The position numbers and the translations under genes were made by a program. DNA of 64,000 nt from Rhizobiaceae bacterium (GTDB lineage Bacteria; Pseudomonadota; Alphaproteobacteria; Rhizobiales; Rhizobiaceae): contig CAJPFN010000011.1 in assembly GCA_905339215.1 (NCBI GenBank), positions 54,772-118,771 of the forward strand, read 5' to 3'. Numbering within the stretch: the stretch's first letter is position 1; each line of letters begins with the position of its first letter. The notes beneath the pieces are model-generated. The model ran no database searches and was not told the origin of the DNA. It was given only the letters and a program-made list of their open reading frames with translations. This document shows, piece after piece, positions 27,912 through 36,017 of this stretch.

Positions 27912-29537
27912 CTATCGCCAAACGCCGTCGACGCGGTCGTAGGCGCCGGAGCGCAGGTCGCCGGCGGCGGCGATCAGCTTCTGCTTGGCGATCTTGTGCG
28001 AGGGCGTGCGCGGGTAGTCGTCGACGAAGCCGATATAGCGCGGCACCTTGAAGGCGGCGAGACTCTGCTTGCAGTGGTCGAAGAGCCTGTCCAGCGAGAA
28101 GGCGGCGCGGTCGACGCCCGGCTTCAGCTTGAGATAGGCCTTGACCTCCTCCTTGCGCAGCGCGTCGGGCACGGGAACGACGGCGGCTTCCTCGACCTCC
28201 GGCAGCTCCTCGAGCACCGCCTCCACCTCGCGGGCGGAGATGTTTTCGGAGGAGCGGCGGACCATGTCCTTGATGCGGCCGACGATGTTGAGATAGCCGT
28301 CCGCGTCGCGGATGAAGAGGTCGCCGGTGCGGAACCAGTCGCCGTCGAAGCTGTCGGCGTTGGCGTCGGGGCGCTTGTAGTAGCCGAGCAGGATCGAGCG
28401 GCCGCGGATCTGCAGCTCGCCCGCCTCGCCGACGGCACATTCGCGGCCGTCCTCGCCGACGACGCGGGTCTCGCGGAAGGGCGCGGGCACGCCGCAGGAG
28501 CGGCTGTCGAGCTTGTGGACGGCGGCGGCCGGCATCAGCATGCCGGCGCCGATCTCGGTCATGCCGAAGGAATCGCGGGCGACGACGCCGAAGCGCTCCT
28601 CCGCCTCGCGGATCGACGCCGGGCTCCAGCCGAAGGCGTTGATGTAGCGCAGCGACATCTTCTTGTCGGCTTCGCTCGGCGGCAGCGACTTCAGCGCGGC
28701 CTCGGGGAAGTAGGTGTAGTTGATGGCGAGGTCGCGGACCCAGCCGAAGAAGCGGGTCAGGCTCATGCGCTTCGCCACATAGGCTGTGCCGCCGAGCTGC
28801 ATGGTCATCATCAGCTGCCACTGCGGATCCATGTAGAAGAACGGCGCCCAGAGCAGAGAGCTGCGCACCTGGTCCGCGCCCATGCCGCCCGCGGCCGAGA
28901 AGGCGAGCAGCAGCCAGTAGTCGTGGGTGAGCATGCAGCCCTTGGGGAAGCCGGTGGTGCCCGACGTGTACTGCAGGCTGGCGAGGTCGGTGGAGACGAC
29001 CGGCCAGGGCGCGGTCCAGACACGCTTCTCCTCGAGCAGCCCGTCGAGCGAAACGTAGGGCGCGCCGCCGCCGCGGACGAAGACGCGCTCGTTGTCGAGG
29101 CAGGACGGCCGCCGGGTCATGCCCTCGAAGGCCGGCAGCAGCGCGGCGTCGACGATCAGCGCCTGGCTGTCGGACTGGTTGAGCAGGAAGTCGAGTTCGG
29201 TGCTGGTGTAGGCCGTGTTCACCGGTACCAGCACGGCGCCGAGCTTGGCCAGCGCGAACCAGGAGAGCACGAACTCGGGGACGTTCGACATCATCAGGGC
29301 GACATGGGCGCCCTTTCGGATGCCGCGCGCCAGAAGGGCGGCGGCGAGCGCGTCGGAGCGCTCGTTGAGGTCGGCGTAGGAAAGGGTCAGCCCGTCCTCG
29401 AACCAGACGGCGGCCGGCGCGTCGCCCATGGTGGCGGCGCGCTCGGCGACGAAGGCGCCGATCGAGACGGGAAAGGCCGTCGCGGCGAGCTGTTCGGTGA
29501 TCTTCTGGATTTCGGCGATGCCGGGATCGATCGTCAT
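27912..29537 (-). CDS. AMP-forming acyl-CoA ligase
   Basis: 541 residues of the ANL superfamily. The P-loop-like motif YTSGTTGFPKGC, the adenylate motif SFGMTEIGAG, GDWFRTGDLF and the C-terminal catalytic lysine region PRTPSHKIAKQKL are all present. It activates a carboxylic acid to its CoA thioester. Overall style resembles carnitine/crotonobetaine-CoA ligases (CaiC) and medium-chain or aromatic acid ligases, but the substrate cannot be fixed. It is the last gene of an operon headed by a PotABCD-like importer; its ATG overlaps the enoyl-CoA hydratase stop by four bases. Confidence 0.9.
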   Translation of the reverse strand: MTIDPGIAEIQKITEQLAATAFPVSIGAFVAERAATMGDAPAAVWFEDGLTLSYADLNERSDALAAALLARGIRKGAHVALMMSNVPEFVLSWFALAKLGAVLVPVNTAYTSTELDFLLNQSDSQALIVDAALLPAFEGMTRRPSCLDNERVFVRGGGAPYVSLDGLLEEKRVWTAPWPVVSTDLASLQYTSGTTGFPKGCMLTHDYWLLLAFSAAGGMGADQVRSSLLWAPFFYMDPQWQLMMTMQLGGTAYVAKRMSLTRFFGWVRDLAINYTYFPEAALKSLPPSEADKKMSLRYINAFGWSPASIREAEERFGVVARDSFGMTEIGAGMLMPAAAVHKLDSRSCGVPAPFRETRVVGEDGRECAVGEAGELQIRGRSILLGYYKRPDANADSFDGDWFRTGDLFIRDADGYLNIVGRIKDMVRRSSENISAREVEAVLEELPEVEEAAVVPVPDALRKEEVKAYLKLKPGVDRAAFSLDRLFDHCKQSLAAFKVPRYIGFVDDYPRTPSHKIAKQKLIAAAGDLRSGAYDRVDGVWR

Positions 29538-30316
29538 TCCTTGCCGTCCTTCTTGGCGAGCGGGGGTGTCTTGTCCATGGTGGCGCGCACCAGCTGGTAC
29601 ATGTGACCGGCGAGCGCCATGGCGTCGTCGCGGCTCAGATCCAGACTGCGGTAGAAGCCTTCCAGCTCGACGCGCACGGCCATCGGCGGCAGAGAGGCGA
29701 TGCGCGCCGCGACCTGGCGGGCGCGCGCCATCAGCTTCTCCGGCTCGACCACCTCGTTGACCAGGAAGCAGCGGCGCGCCTCCTCGGCGTCGATCGGCTC
29801 GCCGGTCAGCGCCAGCCAGAGCGCGGCTGTCTGCGGGATCTGGCGGCCGAGGCGGGTGACGCCGCCGGCGCCGGGCATGCCGTAGGCGATCTCGGGTATG
29901 CCGAAGCGGGCCTTCGGCACGGCGATGCGCAGGTCGGTCAGGAGCAGGAGATAGATCATTCCCTGGCCCATGCAGGCGCCGTTGACGGCGGCGATCATCG
30001 GCTTGGTGCGGCGCAGGTGGAGGATGTCGGATTCCCAGCCGGGATATTCGTCCGGATCGTCGTCGCGGCGCGGCATGAGATGGCGCTGGACGATCTCGGC
30101 TGTCGTGCGCTCGCGGCGTTCCGACTTGACGTCGTCGCCGGCGCAGAAGGCGCGGTCGCCGGCGCCGGTCCAGATGCCGCAGCGGACGTCCGGGTCGGAA
30201 TAGAAATCGCGCAGGATACCGTAGAGCTGCCGGTGCGCCTCGGGCGTCAGCACGTTGACCGGCGGATTGTCGAGGGTCAGCACGGCGATGCCGTCGGACT
30301 TTTCGTATTTGAACAT
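29534..30316 (-). CDS. enoyl-CoA hydratase/isomerase family protein
   Basis: 260 residues of the crotonase fold: VLTLDNPPVNVLTPEAHRQL at the N-terminus, the oxyanion-hole region FCAGDDVKS, and ACMGQGMIYLLLLTDLRIA with IPEIAYGMPGAGGVTRL. The general reaction is hydration or isomerisation of an unsaturated acyl-CoA; the precise substrate is unknown. Its start overlaps the stop of the upstream permease by one base (TGATG) and its stop overlaps the ligase start, so it is tightly coupled in the importer-catabolism operon. Confidence 0.9.
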   Translation of the reverse strand: MFKYEKSDGIAVLTLDNPPVNVLTPEAHRQLYGILRDFYSDPDVRCGIWTGAGDRAFCAGDDVKSERRERTTAEIVQRHLMPRRDDDPDEYPGWESDILHLRRTKPMIAAVNGACMGQGMIYLLLLTDLRIAVPKARFGIPEIAYGMPGAGGVTRLGRQIPQTAALWLALTGEPIDAEEARRCFLVNEVVEPEKLMARARQVAARIASLPPMAVRVELEGFYRSLDLSRDDAMALAGHMYQLVRATMDKTPPLAKKDGKE

Positions 30317-31104
30317 CAGGTGTTTCCCTGTCTTCTGGTGGCGCGGGCGCGCAGATATTCCGCCAGCCCCATGGCCAGCGCGGTGACGACGACGAATAAG
30401 GTTGAGATCGCCGCGATGGTCGGGTTGATCTCGAAACGCAGGTCGTTCCAGATGCGCACCGGCAGCGTCTCGGCGCCGCCCATGAGGAACAGCGCGATGA
30501 CCAGCTCGTCGAAGGAGACGAAGAAGGCGAAGATGCCGGCGGCGAGAATCGCCGGCGCCAGCGGCGGCACGGTCGCGGTCCAGAAGGCGCGCAACGGCCC
30601 GGCGCCGCAGACGCGCGCCGCCTTCTCCAGCAGCGGATCGCTCTGCCGGTAGGCGCCGCCGACGATCATGACGACGAAGGGCAGGCCGATCGCGGCATGG
30701 GCGAGCACCAGCGTCGCCTCGCTGTCGGTGCCGCCGAAGCGCACCGCGAGGATGAAGACGCCGAGCGCGACGATGACGTTGGGCACGATCGCCGGCGCCA
30801 GCAGCAGCCCGCTGATCCCGGCGCGCCAGCGCGGCGGCACCTTCGCCAGGCCGACGACGCTGGCGGTGCCGGCGAGCGTGGCGATCAGGCTCGCCATGGC
30901 GGCGATGCGCAGCGAACGCCAGGTGGCGGCGAGCCAGACCGGATCGCTGAAATAGGCGCGGTACCAGACGATTCCCCAGCTCTTCGGCGGAAAGCCGAGG
31001 AAGCGGTCGCCGCTGAACGACATCGGCGCCACGATCAGGATCGGGAAGAACAGGAAGAGGACGCCGGCGGCGAAGAGGAGCGCGGCGAGGAGACGCAGCT
31101 TCAT
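30316..31104 (-). CDS. ABC transporter permease, PotC-like
   Basis: 262 residues with six membrane helices. The inner-membrane component motif falls in EKAARVCGAGPLRAFWTATVPPLAPAIL (EAA loop), which contacts the ATPase. The N-terminal signal-anchor and SWGIVWYRAYFSDP segment are typical of spermidine/putrescine-class PotC permeases. Start ATG 31102-31104 overlaps the stop of the PotB-like permease by four bases. Confidence 0.92.
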   Translation of the reverse strand: MKLRLLAALLFAAGVLFLFFPILIVAPMSFSGDRFLGFPPKSWGIVWYRAYFSDPVWLAATWRSLRIAAMASLIATLAGTASVVGLAKVPPRWRAGISGLLLAPAIVPNVIVALGVFILAVRFGGTDSEATLVLAHAAIGLPFVVMIVGGAYRQSDPLLEKAARVCGAGPLRAFWTATVPPLAPAILAAGIFAFFVSFDELVIALFLMGGAETLPVRIWNDLRFEINPTIAAISTLFVVVTALAMGLAEYLRARATRRQGNT

Positions 31105-31931
31105 GCCTGCTCCTCCCGCGGCGAATAGAGGAAGCGCGACGCCACCAGGCGGACGAGGCCGAGGAGCGCCACGGTCGAGGCGAGAAGGACGATCGCCATG
31201 ACCGCGGCGAAACCCCAGTTGCCCTGGCCGACCTGGTTGACGATCATGTTGCCGAGAAGCATGTCCTTGCGGCCGCCGACCAGCGCCGGCACGATGAAGA
31301 AGCCCATCGACAGGATGAAGGTCACCGACCAGCCGGTGACCGCGCCTTCGAGGCTGAGCGGCAGGAACACCTCGCGGAACGCCCGAAACGGCCCGGCGCC
31401 GAAGACGCGCGCCGCCCTGACCAGCCCCGGGTCGATCTCGGTCATGGCCGAATAGCAGGTGACGACCATGATCGGCAGGAGGATCTGCACCATGGCGACG
31501 TAGACGGCGCCGGTGGTGAAGAGCAGCGTCGCCGGCGCGTCGGTGAGGCCGAGCCACTGGAGCAGGTTGTTGACGATGCCCTCGCGGCCCAGCACCACCA
31601 TCCATGCATAGGTGCGCACCAGGATGCTCATCCACAGCGGCACGAGCACGAGGAACAGCAGCAGCGGGCGCCAGCGCGGCGGACGGGTGACGATGAACAG
31701 CGCCATCGGATAGCCGGCGAGCAGGCAGATCGTGGAAACGGCGGCGGAGACTGCCAGCGTCTTCTCGAAGACGGCGATGTAGACGCCGCGCGTGAAGAAG
31801 CGCTCGAAATGAGCCAGCGAGAGGTCGGGCGCGAACAGCGCCTCGCGCAGCACGAACGCCACCGGCACGGCAAACAGCAGCAAGGCCAGCGCGACAGCGG
31901 GCACGAGGGTGAGGCGGGGACCGATGCTCAT
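31101..31931 (-). CDS. ABC transporter permease, PotB-like
   Basis: 276 residues, six membrane helices, with the EAA loop VRAARVFGAGPFRAFREVFLPLSLEG. MSILVRTYAWMVVLG and LLFTTGAVYVAMVQILLPIMV are hallmarks of PotB-class permeases. Start is the ATG at 31929-31931; further upstream the frame crosses into the end of the binding-protein gene. It forms the transmembrane pair with the PotC-like protein encoded next. Confidence 0.92.
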   Translation of the reverse strand: MSIGPRLTLVPAVALALLLFAVPVAFVLREALFAPDLSLAHFERFFTRGVYIAVFEKTLAVSAAVSTICLLAGYPMALFIVTRPPRWRPLLLFLVLVPLWMSILVRTYAWMVVLGREGIVNNLLQWLGLTDAPATLLFTTGAVYVAMVQILLPIMVVTCYSAMTEIDPGLVRAARVFGAGPFRAFREVFLPLSLEGAVTGWSVTFILSMGFFIVPALVGGRKDMLLGNMIVNQVGQGNWGFAAVMAIVLLASTVALLGLVRLVASRFLYSPREEQA

Positions 31932-31996
31932 CGCGTTCACGGATCGAGGAAAGGGCGGCGGCGCGCCGCAGACGCGCCGCCGGTCGGTGCTCAGGC

Positions 31997-33058
31997 TCAG
32001 TCGAGCAACCACTCCTGCCAGCGCTCCTGGAGCGCATCCATGTTCTTGGCCCAGAACACGGCGTCGGTGACGAACTGGCCGGCGAGGTTTTCGGGATAGG
32101 TCGGCAGCTCGCGGCCGGCCTCGGCGTCCATGTGGTCGTAGAGCCCCTTCACCATGCCCGGATAGGCGACCATCTTGGCGAACTCGGCGCTACGCACCGG
32201 GTCGGTGATCATGAAGGAGACATACTGCTGGGCCTCGGCCTTGTGCTTGGTGCCCTTGAGGATGCCGACATAGGAGGGCTTCAAGCCGCCGCCGTTCCAC
32301 ACGGCCTCGACAGGAACGCCTTCCTTCTTCAGTTGCGTGATGCGGCCGTTCCATGCCGAGGTGTAGTTGACCTCGCCATCGGAGAGCATCTGCACCGGCT
32401 GCGCACCCGCGGTCCACCAGGCGACGATATGCGGCTTGATCTGGTCGAGCTTGGCGAAGGCGCGGTCGACGCCCTCGGGCGTGGAGAGGACCGCATAGAC
32501 CTCCTTCGCCGCGACGCCGTCGGCAAGAAGGGCGAATTCGAGGTTGTCGAGCACCGAATCCTGGAGCGCCCGCGGGCCGGGGAAGGTGGCGACGTCCCAG
32601 AAGTCGGCCCACGAGGTCATCTTCTTGCCCTCGGGCAGCTTGTCGGTGCGCTGGGCGAGGATGGTCGAGTAGGTCGCGGCGACGCCGCCGTCCTTGAGCT
32701 TGGCGTCGGCGGGCAGGAGGTTGTTCGGGTCGACCGCAGCCCAGTCGATCTCTTCCAGCCAGCCTTCGAGCGAAGCGGTGGCGTATTCGACGGGCGTGAG
32801 CTCGGCGACGTCCCAGATCGGGTTGCCGGCCTGCATCATGGCGCGCATCGCCGAGACGCGGTCAGTGGTGGCCAGCGGCTTGATGCGCACGCCGGTCTTT
32901 TCGGTGAAGGGCTTGTCGAACAGCATGTCCATCACCTGCGCGAGTCCGCCGCCCGACCCGGCATAGGTCAGCTCGACATCCTCGGCGACGGCCGCGCCGG
33001 CGAACAGCGGCAGCAGCGCCGCCGCTGCCAGGACGCTTCTTCTCGTAGTTCTGATCAT
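31997..33058 (-). CDS. ABC transporter periplasmic substrate-binding protein, PotD-like
   Basis: 353 residues with a Sec/Tat-compatible signal peptide (MIRTTRRSVLAAAALLPLFAGAAVAED). The mature protein is a class-F-like extracellular solute-binding protein (VELTYAGSGGGLAQVMDMLF, PIWDVAELTPVEYATASLEGWL, AWWTAGAQPVQMLSDGEVNYTSAWNGR). GGGAGAAG lies before the ATG. PotD-type proteins bind polyamines or other small cations and acids; the adjacent ligase and hydratase suggest a ligand carrying a carboxylate. Confidence 0.92.
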   Translation of the reverse strand: MIRTTRRSVLAAAALLPLFAGAAVAEDVELTYAGSGGGLAQVMDMLFDKPFTEKTGVRIKPLATTDRVSAMRAMMQAGNPIWDVAELTPVEYATASLEGWLEEIDWAAVDPNNLLPADAKLKDGGVAATYSTILAQRTDKLPEGKKMTSWADFWDVATFPGPRALQDSVLDNLEFALLADGVAAKEVYAVLSTPEGVDRAFAKLDQIKPHIVAWWTAGAQPVQMLSDGEVNYTSAWNGRITQLKKEGVPVEAVWNGGGLKPSYVGILKGTKHKAEAQQYVSFMITDPVRSAEFAKMVAYPGMVKGLYDHMDAEAGRELPTYPENLAGQFVTDAVFWAKNMDALQERWQEWLLD

Positions 33059-33080
33059 GACACTTCTCCCATTGGACGCT

Positions 33081-34118
33081 TCAGTCAAAAAGAGGCACGG
33101 CGTCGCCCGCGGCGAAGCCGACCCTGGTTGTTTCGCCGGACGACGGCGGCGGCAGCGGCCCCGACCGCGTTTCCGACATGCGCAGGACGAAACCGGTCGG
33201 CGAGCGCAGCCGGCTCTCCACCGTGGCACCGTGGAAGGCGACGTCCTCGACGACCGCGTCGAAGGACAGGTCGCCCGCATGCAGGGCACGACGCAGCTTC
33301 TCCGGGCGGAGGCTGACCGCATTGACCGGCCGGGCATCGAGAGCGAGGCCGAGCGCCGCGACATGGCCGGCGCCGTCGTCGACGGGTATGATGTTGGTGC
33401 GGCCGATGAAATCGGCGACAAAGCGGCTGACCGGACGGTCGTAGAGCGCCGTCGGCGTGTCGAACTGGCAGATCCTGCCGCGGTTCATCAGGGCGATCCG
33501 GTCCGACAGCGTCAGCGCCTCGCCCTGGTCGTGGGTGACGAAGACCACGGTCGTGCCGAGCTGGTGATGGAGGCGGCGGATCTCCTCCTGGAGGTCCTCG
33601 CGCAGCTTCAGGTCGAGCGCCGAGAGGCTCTCGTCCATGAGCAGGACGGGCGGCTCGGCGACCACGGCGCGGGCCAGGGCGACGCGCTGCCGCTGCCCGC
33701 CCGACAGCGCCGCTGGCCGGCGGTCGCCGTAGCCGCCGAGGCGGACCATCTCGAGGGCACGGGCGACCCGGCCGGCGATCTCCTGCCTGGCCACCTTCCG
33801 CATGCGCAGCGGGAAAGCGACGTTGTCGAAGACGCTCATATGCGGGAACAGCGCGAAACTCTGGAAGACCATGCCGACATTGCGCTTCTCGGGCGGCAGG
33901 CTGCCGACGGCGCGGTCGCCGATGAAGACTTCGCCCGAAGTGGCGCGGTCGAAGCCGGCGAGGATGTTCAGAGCGGTGGTCTTGCCGGATCCGCTCGGCC
34001 CGAGAAGGGTGACGAACTCGCCCGCCGCGATCTCCAGGTCGAAGCCGTCCAGCGCGACGACGTCCCCGAAGCGGCGCGAGACGTTCTCGAACCTTACTGG
34101 CGCTCTTCCTTGACTCAT
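33081..34118 (-). CDS. ABC transporter ATP-binding protein, PotA-like
   Basis: 345 residues. Walker A GPSGSGKTT, Q-loop VFQSFALFPHMSV, signature LSGGQRQRVALARA, Walker B LLMDES, and H-loop FVTHDQGEA are all visible. The Walker B segment reads DES where the family almost always has DEP; the catalytic Glu is kept. A C-terminal TOBE-like domain follows (about 240-345). Start ATG 34116-34118; an ATG 17 codons upstream would place the leader in the operator region. First gene of the importer-catabolism operon and divergent from the tetR gene. Confidence 0.93.
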   Translation of the reverse strand: MSQGRAPVRFENVSRRFGDVVALDGFDLEIAAGEFVTLLGPSGSGKTTALNILAGFDRATSGEVFIGDRAVGSLPPEKRNVGMVFQSFALFPHMSVFDNVAFPLRMRKVARQEIAGRVARALEMVRLGGYGDRRPAALSGGQRQRVALARAVVAEPPVLLMDESLSALDLKLREDLQEEIRRLHHQLGTTVVFVTHDQGEALTLSDRIALMNRGRICQFDTPTALYDRPVSRFVADFIGRTNIIPVDDGAGHVAALGLALDARPVNAVSLRPEKLRRALHAGDLSFDAVVEDVAFHGATVESRLRSPTGFVLRMSETRSGPLPPPSSGETTRVGFAAGDAVPLFD

Positions 34119-34136
34119 CGATCCCGTTTCAATTAA

Positions 34137-34168
34137 TGACGCTATCGTCAGTAATGACATTGACGTCA
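34137..34168. promoter_or_regulatory. divergent operator region with two palindromes
   Basis: Between the PotA-like and TetR genes lie TGACG-ctat-CGTCA (34137-34150, perfect 5-bp arms) and TGACGTCA (34161-34168, perfect 8-bp palindrome), both built from TGACG half-sites. This is a likely binding region for the divergently encoded TetR regulator and may control both directions. Assignment to that regulator is inferred from position. Confidence 0.5.
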
Positions 34169-34195
34169 TTTACCGATCGAGTCAATATACGATTC

Positions 34196-34879
34196 ATGTC
34201 CAGGGGGATCGAAGTCACGGCTGCCGACAGCCTGCCCGACGCCGCAATCGACTTCGTCGAGCTGCTGGCAAGCCGTGAGGAATCGATGCGGGGCCGCCCT
34301 AAGCGCGCCCGCACGCGTGCGAAGATCCTCGCTGCTGCGGCGCAGGAGCTTGCGGCCAAGGGGTATGAGGGACTGACCGTAGATGCCGTTTGCGCGGGCG
34401 CCGACATCGCCCGCGGCACGTTCTATCTCTATTACGCGGACCGCTCCAAGGTCGCCGTCGCCGTCTACCGCATGTTCTGGACGGCGGTCTACAAGCTGAG
34501 GCCGCGTCTGCGCGGGCGGAGTCTCTACCAGCGGGTCGCCATCACCAATTCGTTCTATATGGCTCTCTATGCCCGCAATGCCGCCTTCCTCGCCGGTCAG
34601 GCGTCGCTCGCGCGGGAGCGGCCGGATTTCGCGCTGTGGCACGACCAGATGAATCACCGATGGTCGCTGATCATCGCCGCGAACATGCCCGGAGACCTGC
34701 CGAGCGACGAGAAGGTGCTGCGCGCGCGGGCCCTCGTCGCCATGGCCGACGAACTGCTGAGCAACATCTTTACCGCCCGCACGCCCAGCCTGCGGCACTG
34801 GGCCAACCATCCCGAACGTCTCGCCGACTGCCTCACCGCGATCTGGACGCGGGTCGTGGTCGACGCGAGCAAGAATTGA
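34196..34879 (+). CDS. TetR family transcriptional regulator
   Basis: About 227 residues from ATG 34196. The DNA-binding part starts near residue 35 (GRPKRARTRAKILAAAAQELAAKGYEGLTVDAVCAGADIARGTFYLYYADRS), a standard TetR helix-turn-helix; the remainder is the ligand-binding helical domain. An ATG at 34286 with GAGGA upstream would give a 197-residue form lacking a leader that otherwise shows coding-like codon use. It probably controls the divergent importer-catabolism operon and the MaoC gene 18 bases downstream. Confidence 0.88.
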   Translation: MSRGIEVTAADSLPDAAIDFVELLASREESMRGRPKRARTRAKILAAAAQELAAKGYEGLTVDAVCAGADIARGTFYLYYADRSKVAVAVYRMFWTAVYKLRPRLRGRSLYQRVAITNSFYMALYARNAAFLAGQASLARERPDFALWHDQMNHRWSLIIAANMPGDLPSDEKVLRARALVAMADELLSNIFTARTPSLRHWANHPERLADCLTAIWTRVVVDASKN

Positions 34880-34896
34880 AAAGCGAGGATCGCAGT

Positions 34897-35388
34897 ATGA
34901 TGAACACCCAGCGCGGCGCCGAAAGCCTGCGCCAGTTGAGCAGCTTTGTCGGGCAGGAGAGCGTCTCTTCTTGGCGGGTCATCGACCAGGAGACGGTGAA
35001 CCAATACGCGGAGGTTTCCGGCGACGGCGAGGGCGAGTGGCTCCACCTCGATCCGGAGCGCGCCGCGCGAGAGGCGCCCTATGGCGGCACCATCGTTCCC
35101 GGTTTCCTGCAGGTCGCCAACCTGACGCGGTTGTTCGGCGAGACCGTGACGGGGTTCACCGGCATCGATGCCAACCACGCCCTCAACTATGGCTTTGACA
35201 GGCTGCGTTTCGTTGCACCGCTGCCCGTGGGCGCGCCGTTTCGCGCCCGGATTCGCGTCAGCGAAGCGCGCCCGCACAATTCCGGCGGCGTGATCCTTAA
35301 GCAGGACGTCGTGCTCGAAAAAGAGGACGGCACGCCCACGCTGATCGGCGAATGGCTGTTCTACGTGTCGGAGCGCGCGTTCCGATAG
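34897..35388 (+). CDS. MaoC-like hot-dog fold hydratase
   Basis: 163 residues. The hydratase-2 motif is recognisable as YAEVSGDGEGEWLHLDPERA with YGGTIVPGFLQVANL after it, matching the MaoC R-hydratase core. It would hydrate 2-enoyl-CoA to the 3-hydroxy form. GAGGA lies before the ATG. It is co-directional with the tetR gene and close to it, so it likely belongs to the same acyl-CoA pathway as the crotonase across the operator. Confidence 0.87.
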   Translation: MMNTQRGAESLRQLSSFVGQESVSSWRVIDQETVNQYAEVSGDGEGEWLHLDPERAAREAPYGGTIVPGFLQVANLTRLFGETVTGFTGIDANHALNYGFDRLRFVAPLPVGAPFRARIRVSEARPHNSGGVILKQDVVLEKEDGTPTLIGEWLFYVSERAFR

Positions 35389-35580
35389 CAAGCGATTTTA
35401 ACGAGCCGCCAAAGGCAGTGATCAGGCTGGTCTGGGTTGCAGCTCATGTCGCCTAGCAAGAGCGTCAAGCGGGTTCGCATGGCGCAACCGCAACCTCCAG
35501 CGTAGTCGCCGGTAAGGTCTGCTCTCAGGAACTGGCAAAGCTGGCCGATACGATCGCCATTGGGAGCGAATAGGACAGGT

Positions 35581-35868
35581 TCAGGCGGAGTCATCGCCTT
35601 CGGCACTGCTCCGCGTCGTACCGCTGGCTGGAGAAGCCCCTCGCTGACGGGCACGGCCGGCCTTCGCCTTACGGCTGCACCAGCCGCGATCCGAACGGAC
35701 GAAGGCTTCCAGCATGTGAGGAATCAGCGCTGCGGTGTCCACGGGCTCGTACAGCCGGCTGTGTTCGGCCGCATACTGGTCGAGTTCCTCCTTGAGCGGC
35801 TCCGGCAGGATGATGGTCATGCGGACCGCGCCAACCTTCGGCAGCCGACCGAGCCTCAGACACGGCAT
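35581..35868 (-). CDS. DUF2274 domain protein (second copy)
   Basis: 95 residues. CLRLGRLPKVGAVRMTIILPEPLKEELDQYAAEHS, then DTAALIPHMLEAFVRSDRGW, is a full DUF2274 domain. This small protein of unknown function is typically encoded just after trbI in proteobacterial trb operons. GGGGGTG precedes the ATG at 35866-35868, which overlaps the end of the first DUF2274 gene, so they are coupled. The C-terminal tail is basic and unconserved. Last gene of the trb operon. Confidence 0.8.
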   Translation of the reverse strand: MPCLRLGRLPKVGAVRMTIILPEPLKEELDQYAAEHSRLYEPVDTAALIPHMLEAFVRSDRGWCSRKAKAGRARQRGASPASGTTRSSAEGDDSA

Positions 35869-36017
35869 GGTTCACCCCCTGTTTGTGAGATAAGGACATG
35901 TTGACTGTTCAAATAATCCGCAAAGTTCAGGAGGTCACGGTGCAGCGCCGCCGGCAACTTCACGGTGATCTTGATCGGTTCGTCGTCCTGAATCGCGCCG
36001 AGCTTGAGTTTCGTCAT
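35856..36017 (-). CDS. truncated DUF2274 protein (first copy)
   Basis: 53 residues starting ATG 36015-36017 in a four-base overlap with the trbI stop. MTKLKLGAIQDDEPIKITVKLPAALHRDLLNFADYLNSQH is the N-terminal half of DUF2274; the C-terminal half with the LIPHML segment is missing. The last residues are formed from the ribosome-binding site and start of the next gene. It looks like a copy cut short by a deletion or fused by recombination with the second copy. Confidence 0.7.
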   Translation of the reverse strand: MTKLKLGAIQDDEPIKITVKLPAALHRDLLNFADYLNSQHVLISQTGGEPCRV

